A stretch of DNA of 64,000 nucleotides from NCBI GenBank assembly GCA_963969595.1, contig OZ018409.1, positions 38,577,282-38,641,281 of the forward strand. The letters are read 5' to 3'. Numbering within the stretch: the stretch's first letter is position 1; every line of letters begins with the position of its first letter. Source of the stretch: Neckera pumila (Eukaryota > Streptophyta > Bryopsida > Hypnales > Neckeraceae). Of the stretch, positions 12,060 to 23,559 are shown piece after piece. The position numbers and the translations under genes were made by a program. The notes beneath the pieces are model-generated. The model had not been told where the DNA came from. It saw only the letters and a program-made list of their open reading frames with translations, and searched no databases.

Positions 12060-12261
12060 CTCCTTTTCACCTATACAGTAATTTGAAGTCACTTTTATTG
12101 CAAGCGATTGCAACTTAACTTAAACTCATTTTTACTGCATGCAATTTCAACTTCTCCTTGCATCCCTGCCGACTTCTTGTTTTCTTGAGGATAGAGGTTG
12201 TTAGTTCTTTCAATTCAAGGTTGCGCATCATGGAGATTCCAAGGGGAGGGTTCTTTTTTTG

Positions 12262-13087
12262 ATGTTGAATGAGGAGGGAGGGGATAGCAGTCAAGGAACT
12301 CAAGAGAGAGGCTCTCGTGGCACTGGAAGTGTTAGGAGAGAATGGAAAGATAATACTGTGAGGTTTCTGGTTGATTTATGTGCAAGCTTTTACTGGGAGC
12401 ATGACAGGAGGGCATTCAAGCAATCAAATTGGCAATTATTTGCCAAGGAGCTGAACACCCAATTTTGAGAGGAGCCTCAGCGCACGTGGCAACAAACCAG
12501 GGACAAGTGGGGGCCATGAAGAGCATTTATCAAAAGAGAAGCTCAAGCAGAATGAGACAAGAGCGCCACCGTCAGCATGGGTTCCTTGGTACAAGCTTCT
12601 TGATGACATGTACAGTGTTATAACTCGAATTCATGGTGTCCCTCATGGGGTTGACCAAGGTGTACGAATGCAGCATCAAAAGCCTATAGTTCTTAGTAAC
12701 GATGGTGAGGACCCTGTACTTGGTACTCCTCCACCTCCTCCTATTCCAAGTGCTGCCACGTTGCAGTCACCGCGCACACATGCAGTCAACCAACCTGGTT
12801 GTGAAGGTCACGTCAATAGAAGTGCTTAGAAAAGAAAGAGGAAGTTGGTTGCAGGAGACAAAAAAATTGCTTCAGCCATCAACAACTTCTTGAAGGGGAT
12901 TCTGGAGGTAGAGAAGATGAAGCTCAGATTAGCAGAAAAGATCATTGATAGTGAAAGAGAAGGGAGGAAGATGATGATGAGGGCTGAGAGAGACAGTAGA
13001 GAGATGATGATGCAAAACCAATTGCAAATGGCAATTTTGTTTGTGGAAGCTTTGAAGGGAAAAGACTCTGCAGGTAGTTCAAAGTAG
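12262..13087 (+). pseudogene. Myb/SANT-like accessory protein of a Harbinger element, broken
   Basis: The first ATG is at 12262. The N-terminal part has the SANT/trihelix-like pattern of these proteins: RREWKDNTVRFLVDLC, then SNWQLFAKELNTQF. The frame stops at a TGA just after NTQF, reopens with a TWQQTRDKWG block, then needs frame changes around 12510-12545 to continue through AMKSIYQK and a PWYKLLDDMYSVITRIHG block. A TAG at about 12827 precedes a Lys/Arg-rich coiled segment (KRKRKLVAG, then MKLRLAEKIIDSEREGRKM) that ends at 13087. In Harbinger systems this protein binds DNA and helps bring the transposase into the nucleus. With at least two stops and frameshifts it cannot make a full product. 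Confidence 0.7.
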
Positions 13088-13349
13088 ATGTGTGCTTAAT
13101 GTACAATCTACTTCTAGGAGTTCTAGGCATTGGAATTTTATTTCCAATCATGTATAGAGTTTGGTTTGATTTGATTTGCATTTGGTTTGTTTTATTTTAG
13201 ATTCCAATACACCGATTAAAAAACTCTTTTCTTTATTTCATCACATGTACGTATACATGTACATTTCGATTCCACACTTTGAAATCAAAGGAAGTGTTTC
13301 CACCAAGGTAGACAAGAAATGTCCTATGAGGCTTACAGAAAACATGAAG

Positions 13350-14689
13350 TCATTCATCCAATGGGTTTTCTAAAACCCATTGCCTGAACAAATTTTGCCT
13401 AAGAATTTCTCCTTGACGTTTTGATTGTTCTCCCTCTCTATGAACAAGTAATCTTCCATTTCCAAATCCAACATGTGGATTCCTTCTCATTTGTGGCCAA
13501 GATACACCAGGCTCTGGCTGGTTCATCATCTCACAGTAGTTATATAACCAGCAACAAGCTATCGTGACTCTAGCAGCTCTGTCAAGCTTAGAATTAAAAC
13601 TCTTCAAAATTCTCCATTGATTCTTCAACATGCCAAATGCTTGTTCAATCACAACTCTTCCGGAATTTTTAGAGTGGTCAAACCTCTTCTTCTCCAAATC
13701 ATTAGGGGCCTTCCAATTCTTCATCAAGTAGGTGCGAATGGGATAGGCAGCATCTCCTATTAAGTAAAGAGTGCATTGGACGTCTCCAACCACAACCACT
13801 GGTTCTTGCAAAATCTCCCGTCTTCTTAAGCTTTTATACAAGCTGGATACCTTGAATTGCCTGCCATCATGCACTCCTCTAGGTTGGCCCGTGTAGACAT
13901 TCCAAAAAATCTTTTGTGAATCACAAATTCCTTGCAAAACAATGGAATTGAATTTTTTCCTATTGAAAAAGTTAGAAGCAGCTAATGTGACTTTTTTATT
14001 TGGACTCTCTGATAACGGGATGTGTGTACCATCAATTGACCCACATATGTTAGGTAAATCTGTAATGTCCTCAAAATTAGAGATAATGCTATGAAGGCGA
14101 TTTCTCTAGGAGTAGAAATGCAATGGCCAAACAATTTGTTTTCATTAGTCAATATGTCAATAACAATATCCACATATTTTCTAATGGTTGAAGCTCCAAT
14201 TTTGAAACGATCTGTCATGTGTTTTGCGCTATGACCATGGGCAAACCTATGAAGCACACATGATAGTATCCTATCGATTTCTATTTGTGGCCTCACTTGA
14301 TTCACACACCTACTCTGTAAGAAAGGAGTTAACAAATTGAGCAAGTTATCATATGCATCAATACTCATCCTATAGAATTGAATATGTTTGTTGTGGTGCA
14401 TTGCATCCGTTGTTCTCCAAACTACCCTTTCTACATAGTTCCAATGTGTTGATTGCCTAGGCTCTACCCAGAAGAAGCGAGCAGGGTACAGTTTCTTGCA
14501 TGAAACAAGCAACAACAACAGTGATAGGAAATGAAAGCTCATAGAATTCCCAATATCTAAATCCAAAACGGCCCAGGCCTTTGATTTTGACGTGAAGGAG
14601 TTCCCCATCATTTTTATAGGAAGCATACAAAAAATCATCCACATCAGTACAAGTTGAACAAAAATAGTGGGCCCCATATTCACCTGCAA
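13350..14689 (-). pseudogene. PIF/Harbinger DDE transposase, frameshifted
   Basis: Two minus frames (14689-13982 and 13937-13350) form one transposase after a single frame change near 14100. The first carries the helical region before the catalytic core (HIQFYRMSIDAYDNLL, then IGASTIRKYVDIVIDIL). After the shift the DDE_Tnp_4 core reads LPNICGSIDGTHIPL (first Asp), YLIGDAAYP (second Asp, about 13753) and VVIEQAFGMLKNQWRIL (Glu, about 13643). All three catalytic residues are kept. The sequence just upstream of 14683 is TTTGCAG followed by GTGAATATGG, which looks like a splice acceptor, so the true start is probably in an upstream exon. The enzyme would cut and join element ends. The frameshift makes this copy non-functional. 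Confidence 0.85.
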
Positions 14690-14720
14690 ATCGATTTAAA
14701 AACCATGAGTTACACTTAAA

Positions 14721-15339
14721 ATTAAAACTTGTAAGTCATCATTAATAGAAACAAAAATGAAATAAACTTTTAAAATACAACTCCCAACCTGTAAACAAAA
14801 AATAATAATTAAATTATCCACAATCCATTCAAGATATCCAATCTGAAAACAAGGATAAAATCATAAACAAGGAAAACAAAAATGATTCATAATAGTAATT
14901 TTTAAATCATTAAGAACTGAGAAAATTTTAAGAACCCTAATGAAGAACACATGATAGTAATTTAATTAAAAAGTAACCAGTGACGAATAACTTGTTTTAA
15001 AATATGAAACCTAAAACCCCTCCCAAAATAAGACGGAAAAAAAATAAAAACACATCTCACAGTTGAATAAACAAGAAACAAGCGCTAAACAATTTTTTGG
15101 TAAATAACCCCAAACCGAAACCCTAAATTTATTACCCCAAACCAAAACCCTAGATTATTACCCTAAACTGAAGTAGCCTGGGAATCATCTCCCAGACACT
15201 TTGGATCACCAGTTTACTAGTACTTTGGATCACCAGTTTACCAGCACTTTGGCTACCGGTGGGGGCCCGCCTTGGCCGGTCAGGGACCGCACAGACCCCC
15301 CACCGGAGGTCATGTGCGAGGCCCTTCACTTGGAAAGCA
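14721..15339. other. AT-rich spacer passing into a GC-rich block
   Basis: AT-rich to about 15115, then two telomere-like AAACCCTA motifs (15119, 15147). A short direct repeat, TACTTTGGATCACCAGTTTA, occurs at about 15199 and again at about 15221. A GC-rich block (15255-15330) follows. No supported gene; the small open frames overlap on both strands. Confidence 0.35.
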
Positions 15340-15560
15340 AAAGAATAGGGCAATGCCCGACAATAAGGGTATTGCCCGACGTAAAGCACAAGCAAAATTC
15401 AATGAAAACCCAGATGATAAATTGGAGCCGGATGAAAAATCCGTAATCCCCGATTTTGCAGGTTTGCCCGCATAATCAGGCATTACGGCGCAGAAACTTC
15501 CCCGCAGAATGAACGGGAGAAGTCCCGCCAGTGGTTTACGGAGAGGAAAATCCCTGCCTT
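15340..15560 (+). repeat. repeat J, copy 1, with stem-loop
   Basis: Homologous to 50375-50690 in reverse and, more distantly, to 36500-36770. It contains CGTAATCCCCGATTTTGC-AGGTTTGCCC-GCATAATCAGGCATTACG, an imperfect inverted repeat that can form a stem-loop. It also has the paired GGGCAATGCCCGAC and GTATTGCCCGACG motifs. An open frame ending FNENPDDKLEPDE...AGLPA is shared with the 50-kb copy, but the differences between copies are not mainly synonymous. Confidence 0.6.
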
Positions 15561-16262
15561 GCAAGCCAGACTGGCTGGCAATCAATCGATAAATGATGTT
15601 CTCCACAGAGGGAAATAAATAATTCACTTCCTCATTCACGTGAAATCGAGGGACCTGTCGAGTTCAGTTTCAGTTCAGTTCAGCAGCGGGTTCAACGGAA
15701 TGGCCGATTCATCAAGTGTGAATTCTATGGAACTTAGGGAGGCCTTCCGCTGGTCACCATTGCTTCTACCTCCAATTTCTCTTCAATTGTAATTATACTT
15801 TGGGAAAAAAAACAATTATAAAACCTGAAGATAGTCTAGTACATGGGAATGTATTGTACGGGAACTGAAGCCCTCATCATCATTTAATATTGCTGGTCTA
15901 CCGTACATTCTTATTGCACTGAACATGCCTTCCAAGTTTTTTCAATCAATAATGCCACTACAAGGTTACTTTTGCAGATCAATAATTAAAGGGTGATTGA
16001 TGGCATACAAAAAAAGTGAAGAAAATATTGCTTCGCCGGGGACAAGTTCCTCTGGTTTCTGTGTACTGTTTCACCTATCAATGGAAATTGTCCATCTGTT
16101 CCAAGGAAAAAAAAAGAAAGAAAGAAAGAAAAAGAAAAAGGGGTCCAGCAGTTCACTTGACTAGCAATTGAGTGTGTAACTTACCAAGAAGACAACTCTA
16201 AAAGTAGGTCATTTTGAACCTAGACATAGTTGCATTCCCACTTATAATGGGTTTTATAAGGT
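15561..16262. other. intergenic stretch with GAAA microsatellite
   Basis: Includes short CAGTTTCAGTTCAGTTCAG repeats near 15663 and a GAAA-rich run at about 16106-16140. No gene supported. Confidence 0.4.
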
Positions 16263-17175
16263 TTAACCCCTAACGTTCAAACACCATTTTTTGGCAACAT
16301 AGCAATTTTGGACACCTTACTATGAATGGAGATTTTATTTTTTTCTTTGAACTTTTCTCACAACATTTTCCCAAGGAGTAGCTTTAAGGCCCAATAATTT
16401 TCATAACTTTTGACTACATGGTTAAAAAGTTATTGGATGATATGTGATTTTCAGTGCTCGGCGGGCAGCTCAAAAAATTCTTGAAAAATTACTTTTAAAA
16501 AAAATAAAAATTTGAAATTGGTTCTCTAGATTTATATATACATGGAAAGCTTTGAATCATTCCATTTTGATTAATGAGATGAAAATTATGAGGACTTTTA
16601 GTTTGTGGGTAGTTATGGAATCTCTACTCCAAAATAAACTTTGAAGACTTTTATTTAACTCAATTTTCAGTATTTTTAAATAAAAAATAAAAAATTGGGT
16701 GTAGATTGTTTACTACAACATTACAACCATTGGGATGGCATTTTCAATTCCATAATTAAATTCTTAACAATTTAGTGTTTTGAATCATTCTCTACTTCTC
16801 TCTACTTACTATTTTTTTCCTATATGTTGTACAATTCCAAATGATCTGAAATTTTTCAAGCATATAGCCAACTTGACTTAAAAAACGAATTTAAAGAGTA
16901 ACCACTGTTTTGGACATTTTTTTTATACAAATGTGACCATGTGAAGTGCATCTGCCTGGATTTTTGCAGGGACAAAAAAAGGATTTTTTTCAATTCAAAT
17001 ACTAATATCTTGCAATCTGCATGAGGGAAAATTCTAAAAAATTTTCCACAACTTTTCAAACCAGCGCACTACAAGATCTTACGGTTATATGTGTGTCCAA
17101 AATGTTTTTTTTCTAAAATTTGGTACTTGTATTAGAAATGCTAGTTTTGGAGCGTTTTTGGTGAAAACATAGTCA
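16263..17175 (+). mobile_element. family E TTAA element, copy E1
   Basis: Starts TTAACCCCTAACGTTCAAAC at 16263. The interior matches E4 (52301-53228) along its length, for example GGCAACATAGCAATTTTGG near the left end and GAAAACATAGTC near the right end (about 17163). The right TTAA terminus is lost. The site CCTATATGTTGTACAATTCC at about 16829 is an uninterrupted version of the place where E2 carries a Helitron-like insert. Confidence 0.65.
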
Positions 17176-17467
17176 AATACAATTATTATATCGTCTATTC
17201 CCTACACAAAATAGAGAAATTTGTTTGCCCGTCACTAATTTCTCGACATTCTATACTATATAAGTATTTATTGTTTTTCTACAAGAATGCACTACTTTTG
17301 AATTAAGTATTGTTGTAATTGGGACTTATGAGCTTCTATGTGTGCAAACAAAAATATTTGTAGAAATATTTGTATACTCTGATGGCTTGTAAAGTAATTT
17401 TCTTGAAGTAAGGCAATCTAATTGTTATAGCAACCTAATTTCACTATTTTTGTGTAGACAATAAAGC
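17176..17467. other. AT-rich spacer
   Basis: No gene or repeat end seen between E1 and the next TTAA element. Confidence 0.4.
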
Positions 17468-17863
17468 TTAACCCATAAAGTTCCAAGGCCTTTTTTCCAT
17501 CAAAAAACACTCAAAACTACCATTTCTATTAAAATGAGCAAAAAACTTTGAATTTTTTTTTATATCTAGAATAAACTTGCCATTTACTGCACACATCCCA
17601 AAACTGGACAACAACAGTTGTTATTTATTGAATAGTAACCGCACGATTCAACTACAAATTCAATTGCAAGGGGAACAAAATTTTGTATCACTGGCCAATG
17701 ACTGCACACTATGCAAGTCTCTATATTTAAATAGAGAAGGATTTGAATTTTATTTGTGCAGTGATGGCAAGTTTACTCTAACCGTAGGATCTTGATCTAA
17801 TCTAGTATAAGTGTAGAAGAAATTTCGAAAACTTTGACCATATAGTTTGCAAGATATTTGCAT

Positions 17864-18796
17864 TTAACCCCTAAAGGACCATTTGTCTCCTCGGGGGACA
17901 ATTTGGGTCTAGGCAGGTTCCTGCTGTCTCAATTTTTGGTGATCTTTTTTGGGATTTTTTGGAGTTGTGTATATTTGCAAGAGCTTTATGAATATATAAT
18001 TTTTATTTTAATTGATGCCTGTTAGCAAAAGTTATGGCACAATAAGCAAAAATGAAGTTTGGCGGGCAGTACAAAAAAAATCACAAAAAGTCAAAATAAT
18101 TTTTTTTTCAATTTTTTTTCTCAAAGATAATATATTTGTCTACATTTAAAGCTTTATTTCATTCAATTTGGACTTATAATGAGAAAGTTATGGACAATCT
18201 TAGTCTTTTGGGCAATCTGAGCATCTTCTTCAAAAAATAACTCGTAGAATTCATTTTTGAATGCCATTTTCAGAATTTCTCAAAAAAAATTGTTAGACAA
18301 GGTTAGATTTTCTTGCTAGAACAATCTCACCATTGGAATTATTGTGATTCATTTCCAGCTAAAAGCTTTTAACAATTTCATTTTTTCTTCGATCTCAAAC
18401 CCACCTCTATTTAACAATTTTTAATGAGTGAAAATTAATGGCTTTTTTCCTAAATTTTTTGGGTAGATTCTCAATTCAACTACTTAACATAAATAAGTAG
18501 AAAATCAAAATCAGCAATGCCAAAAATTTGAACTAAAAAGATTCATAGCCAAAATATCTAATCAAGCAAGGTGCCAAAAAATTTGTTTTCTTCACTTTAA
18601 ATGCATACATCTTAAAACCTACACGGTCAAAGTTTTTGAAATTTCTTCCACATATTTGTATAATAGTTAGGTATAAGATCTTACAATTGGATATGCAAAA
18701 AAAAACAATTTTTTAAAGTTATTTACTCTTTGCAATAGAACTAATAGTTTTGAGTGGCTTTTGATAGGAAAATCACCTCGGTCTTGTAGGGGTTAA
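17864..18796 (+). mobile_element. family A TTAA element, copy A3
   Basis: Starts TTAACCCCTAAAGGACCATT and ends GGTCTTGTAGGGGTTAA. It is 933 bp with TTAA at both ends and keeps the TTGTCTCC-TCG-GGGGACAA subterminal hairpin. The right TTAA is shared with the next element, which begins at 18793. Confidence 0.8.
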
Positions 18797-20464
18797 CCCC
18801 TAACGGTTTTTGACTATGTTTTCACCAAAAGCGCTCCAAAACTGCCATTTCTAATACAAGTACCAAATTTTAGAAAAAAAACATTTTTGAACACATGTAA
18901 TCGTAAGATCTTGTAGTACACTAGTTTAAGAAGATGTGGAAAAAATGGCAGAATTTTCCACCATGTAGATTGCAAGATAATAGCGTTTGAATTGACAAAA
19001 ATCCATTTTTAATCATTGCAAAAATCCGGGCAGCTAAAATCCGGGCAGTTGCACCTCACAAGGTCACATTTGTATGAAAAAATGTCCAGAATGGTGGTTA
19101 CCCTTTGGATTCATTCTTCAAGGCAAGTTGGCTACATGCTTGAAAATTTTTAGATCATTTGGAATTGTACAACATCATACTACTAAAATCATAACTCCCT
19201 CTGTAATATCACAAATGCTACCATTAATAATAGGGGCTCATGCTTGCTATGCTACGCATTCATTGTATCACATATTAGTAAAATTTTGATTTATTTGAAA
19301 AGAATGCATGATAATGATTTCAATAAGTCTTTGAAATAATTAATTTTAATATTTTGTAAAAATATTTGCAATCATGCGTACATAAAAATAATATTTTTAC
19401 ACAATGTTATATTACAGAAATAAAGTAGTAGTTTGCAATCACCTCTGTAATATCACTTTTATAGCTTTTATAATTTCAAAATTCTATTTCTACTACCAAA
19501 TGATTTGAGAAATTTATTCAATTGAAGCGATTTTGGATTTCACAACAATTAAGTTGTTCATGAAGTTTTTGAGGTTTAAAAAGTTTTCTTTTCAATTCAC
19601 CAAATTTTTGGGTTGCCATTGTTTGTAACATTTGAGTCAACTTTTGAATGCATTACAATAAATGTGTATCTTTTGCAGTATGCACCATTGCATATATTTC
19701 ATTCATCATTCAATACATTTCTATTGTACATTTCAATATATGCTTACTTATAAACAAAGTTATACAAAGATTTTAATAATTTTTATTTGAAGATTTATTG
19801 AATTTTTTGTTTTGCATTTTATCTAATACATAAAAGTTCTAATAAAATTCTAATGATGAATGTGTAGCATAGCAAGCGCCAACCGCTAGTATAGGAAAAA
19901 AATAGTAAGTAGGAAGAAGTAGAGAATAATCCAAAATACTAAATTGTCAAGAATTTAATAATGGAATTGAAAAATGCCAATCCCAACGGTTGTAATGTTG
20001 TAATAAACAATATACATCCAATGTTTTTTGTTTTATTCAAAAATATTGAAAATTGAGTTAGATAAAGGACTTCAAAGTTTATTTTAGAGTAGAGATTCCA
20101 TAACTACCCTCCAACTAAGAAACCTCATAACTTTTGACTTGTTAATCCAAATGGAATGATTCAAATCTTTCCAAGTATATATAAATCTATACAACCAATT
20201 TCAGATTAATTTTTCAAAAAAGTGTTTTTTAAAGAATTTTTTTGAGCTGCCCAGGCTGCCCGCCAAACGCGGAAAATTATATATCATGCAATAACTTTTT
20301 ACCCATAAAGTAAAAAATTATGAAAATTGTTGGGCCTTGAAGCTACTCCTTGGGCACATCTTGTGTGAAAATTTCAAAATTCAAAATTAAAATTTCCATT
20401 TGTAGTGAGGTGCCCAAAATTGCTATGTTGCCAAAAAAATGGTGTTTGATCCTTTAGGGGTTAA
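18793..20464 (-). mobile_element. family E TTAA element, copy E2, carrying an insert
   Basis: Starts TTAACCCCTAACGG and ends TTTGATCCTTTAGGGGTTAA, in reverse orientation to E1. Without the 715-bp insert at 19175-19889 its length is about 957 bp, close to the other E copies. It lies directly against A3, with one TTAA between them. Confidence 0.75.
19175..19889 (+). mobile_element. Helitron-like non-autonomous element, 715 bp
   Basis: Three other E copies read GTACAACATATAGG uninterrupted. Here that site is opened between A (19174) and T (19890), with no target duplication. The insert begins TCATACTACTAAAATC and ends AACCGCTAG. A 5' TC, a 3' CTRR and insertion between A and T are the hallmarks of Helitrons. 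It also carries subterminal inverted repeats of 23 bases, 19242-19264 against 19855-19877, with 21 matches (core GCTTGCTATGCTAC). The motif CTCTGTAATATCAC occurs twice in one direction and once inverted. No Rep/helicase coding is present. The usual short GC-rich hairpin just before the 3' end is not obvious. Confidence 0.65.
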
Positions 20465-21167
20465 TATGAAGAAAATAAGTTGTTGTGCACCTTGCTCAAC
20501 TAGATTTTTGGCTTTGAATTCTTCTTAACATAAATTTTTGTACCATTCATTTTGAATTTCTAATTTTTTTATATTAAAGAATTGAATTTAAAGTCTATAA
20601 AAAAGAATCCAAAAAATATATACTTAATTTTCACTCACTAAAATATCGTTAAGTAGAAGTAGATTCAAGATTGAAAGGAAAAAATAATTAAAATTGTTAA
20701 TAGCTCTAACATCAAATTGAAACATGTTTGTATATCAATGGTGAAATTGTTCTAGTAAGAGATACTAACATTGTAAACTTTTTTTTAATTGTGAAAATTC
20801 AATTTAGAAATGAATCCTATAAGTTATTTTTTCAAGAAGATGCTCTAATTGCTTCCAAAATAAGATTGGCCATAATGTTCATATAACAAATCCAAATGGA
20901 ATGAATCAAAACTTTTTATATACATTCTATTTGAAAATAGTTTTCTTTTAAATTATTTTAAGTTTTTGTGAAGTTTTTTTTTGCTTGCCTAACTAAGATA
21001 TGGATTTATTGTGCCATAACTTTTGCTCCTGCACACTAATTCTCTAAAAGCTAATGTATTTTTCTATCTTCACGGAAAGTGTTAGAAAATTGCAAAAAAT
21101 ATTGAAACTATAATAATCTGCCCAAAATCCAATTTGTCTTCCATAGAACAATGGAGCTTCAAGAATT

Positions 21168-22606
21168 AAAATTAATAAGTTTCTTGATGAACCATAATCA
21201 CTTGACAAATTTGTGACATTTATTACATATAGGTTTCATGAGTTGAATGTAGGAGTGCTACATCATATGGAAACTAAACCTAAAACCAACCATGTAATCA
21301 TTTGCACTATTCAAGAATATTATTTTTTCACAAAACTTGACAAAAGTAGGAGTGACAAAAATGATAGGCTTGTGGAAAGTATAAGAGAGTTGCATTTGGG
21401 AATCCAACCATACAAATGGATAGAAAACATTGTTTTTTGCCTTCGAAGAAAATATGAGGAGCATCTACAATCACAATTGAGATTATAATATATATTTGCA
21501 TATGAAAATCAAAATTATCACTGTTGTTCTCAAGATAGTATCAAATTATTGATAATCATTTATACACTTGAGCATATTTTATGTGAAGGGCATGGATGTC
21601 AAAAGATGACTGGTAGGGGTTTCTAATCATTAGAAGAGATTTGAGGGCATTGGAGGGCCATTTCAAGCCCGTTTTCCAATCTGGCCAGATCTATGAACAG
21701 CCAGTACGGGCTGTTAGAATCTTTTTTAGTCAAAAAATTAAAACAAAATAATAATTGTTCTCTCCCAAATATCATTTCGGGCCAATTTTTTTTTTTTTTT
21801 CCCCGAAAATGATGTGGCACTCTCACGACCACATTAGCCAGCAACTTTCTTGCATGGGAATGCTGCAGGAACACAAGATAACTTGCGGGCTCTTGGAGGC
21901 CTCAAATCTCTTCTAAGGGAATGTGTTGTCAAAAATATTGGTCAAGAATTGAAGCCTAGAGCCCTCACAAAGTGGTAAGAATCTAACAAATTTGGGACTT
22001 CACATACTACATCTATATTATTACAAAGAATATTAGCTCAACAAAGAATTTGAAATCCGGTTGATTCACCCTGCCCACATTAAATGAATTAGTCCAAGTG
22101 ACCATAACAAAACAACAAAAGCATAATATACGAATTTACGTAAATGATCAAGTTAAAAAAATTTGGAATCTTATGTACATCAAATTGTACTTCAGTGTGC
22201 ACTTTTGATTTTTTAATGTGTGGAAGGTTGCCAACTTGGCACTCTTTCAAAATAATCTTAGAGGATGGAGTTGTCTACAAACTACAAAGCCTTTATGGGC
22301 AATTGTCAATAGTATTTTCAAAACGTAGGCACTATATTTTTACCATAATGGTAACAAAGGTGCTACCAAGTAATCTTTCTTGCTTGGGTTTTTTGAGGAA
22401 GCAGAGTAGATTTTTAGGCTTTGATAGTTGCTTAAGGATTATTTTTTTATGAGGACCCTTTTCAAGGTTTAGAGTTAAGTGTTGGCATGTAATTAGGAAT
22501 TACACAATCATATGATGTTGCGTGTTGCTGATTGATTGTAGTTGAGGATTATTAGTTAAAATCCTAATGGATGTAGTGAATGTGATCTTGTCATGTACCA
22601 TATAGG
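21168..22606. other. stretch without supported genes
   Basis: Contains a 91-codon open frame (21213-21488, +), and others at 21623-21874 (-) and 22144-22452 (+). I recognise none of them. The 21.2-kb frame has balanced composition and could be a decayed coding fragment, but it shows no motif. Confidence 0.3.
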
Positions 22607-22610
22607 CATC

Positions 22611-22763
22611 ATGGCAAATTTTGTTAAAATGACGCCATTCCACAACTTTGGCACTTTTATAGTTTTGATCGCGGGGTTTGAAATTTATACTTGCCCTAGA
22701 TGGTTTAGATTGCGCGGTCTAAAATGGCGTATGGAATATTGCCATTTTAATAAAATTCGCCAT
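22611..22763. mobile_element. small MITE of 153 bp
   Basis: Inverted ends ATGGCAAATTTTGTTAAAAT (left) and the complement of ATGGCGAATTTTATTAAAAT (right) are flanked by CATC on both sides (22607-22610 and 22764-22767). The ends match at 18 of 20 positions. No coding. The superfamily is uncertain; the duplication may be 3 or 4 bp, because of overlap with the terminal bases. Confidence 0.6.
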
Positions 22764-23559
22764 CATCAACAGATTTGCATTCAAATTTCCTTTGTGTTTT
22801 TCATAAATTTATTAGAGAGAATTCGGGCCCTCTAAAGGGCCGCGAGTTCCCATGTGTTCTCCAAAAGCTTTGCACGGTCCCGACTACTGAAACTGTGCCA
22901 CTGCAGCAGGGTGACATGGCCGAACTTTGGCCACATCAGATTTAAAAAATATATATATATATATATATCTTAAAAAAAAATTGCAAAAACAAAAACAAAT
23001 TAAAAATATACCTTTCTGACAGCCTATACCACTGTTCACAGCATGGGGACAGATTGGAGAATAAGCGTGAAAGTGCCCTTTCTTGGCCCCAAATCCCTTC
23101 TAATGCAAACAAAGTAAAAGCATCTGCATAACAACTCATTGTGATGCACACTCAGCTTTCACCAAGCCAAGCCAATTTAATTGCCACACAGCCTTTGTTG
23201 TGTTGGCGTTCATGAAGTGGCGCTCTGGGGGCCGTGCAGATCTAATTCTCCGTGTTCTCAACCCGTGTTGCCGTAGAGTATAGGCAAGACACACAGGCCG
23301 GGCTCATTCAACTAGCACGCCAAGGAGCCACTTGCCACGCCTCTTTTATGCACTAGCCATGGAGGTGCTTTAAAGCTTTAATGATACTAATACATGCAAA
23401 ATGCACTAGAAAAAAATTGCATTGGAGTCAACAAAACCAGCTTGATGTTTTTTCTGCGTTTACTGTTTCCTGTGCAAATTTTTGCGTTCTTCAAAGCATA
23501 TAGCAGACTACTCTTCATCAAACACTGTCAGCCCAAACAAACAATTCCATCAACGTGGC
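22764..23559. other. mixed spacer with TA microsatellite
   Basis: A TA run lies at about 22947-22968. The part at 23155-23350 is GC-richer but has no convincing frame. Nothing else supported. Confidence 0.35.

Larger units (their letters stand above)
12060..14720. mobile_element. PIF/Harbinger-type DNA transposon, decayed
   Basis: Two convergent genes, a Myb/SANT-like protein on + and a DDE transposase on -, sit back to back with about 260 bases between their stops. That pair is the standard content of PIF/Harbinger elements. Both genes are broken. The outer ends and the expected 3-bp (TTA/TAA) target duplication were not located, so the limits given are only the coding core plus short flanks. 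Confidence 0.75.
17468..21167 (-). mobile_element. family A copy A4, split by nested elements
   Basis: The left part (17468-17863) starts TTAACCCATAAAGTTCCAAG and runs to GCAAGATATTTGCAT. The right part resumes at 20465 with TATGAAGAAAATAAGTTG and CACCTTGCTCAACTAGATTTTTGGC, continuing the reversed family A interior to a worn end near 21167. In copy A7 the same position reads GCATTTAAAGTGAAG without interruption (about 31673-31687). Two further elements (17864-18796 and 18793-20464) therefore sit in an internal TTAA of this older copy. Confidence 0.7.

Noticed and set aside
15150..15639. Four overlapping open frames on both strands
   Set aside because: They are shadows of a GC-rich repeat (J) and its flank. 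Only the frame shared with the 50-kb copy merits mention, and it shows no synonymous bias.
22144..22452. 102-codon plus frame considered as a LINE fragment
   Set aside because: No reverse transcriptase or zinc-finger motif could be recognised in any of the three frames.
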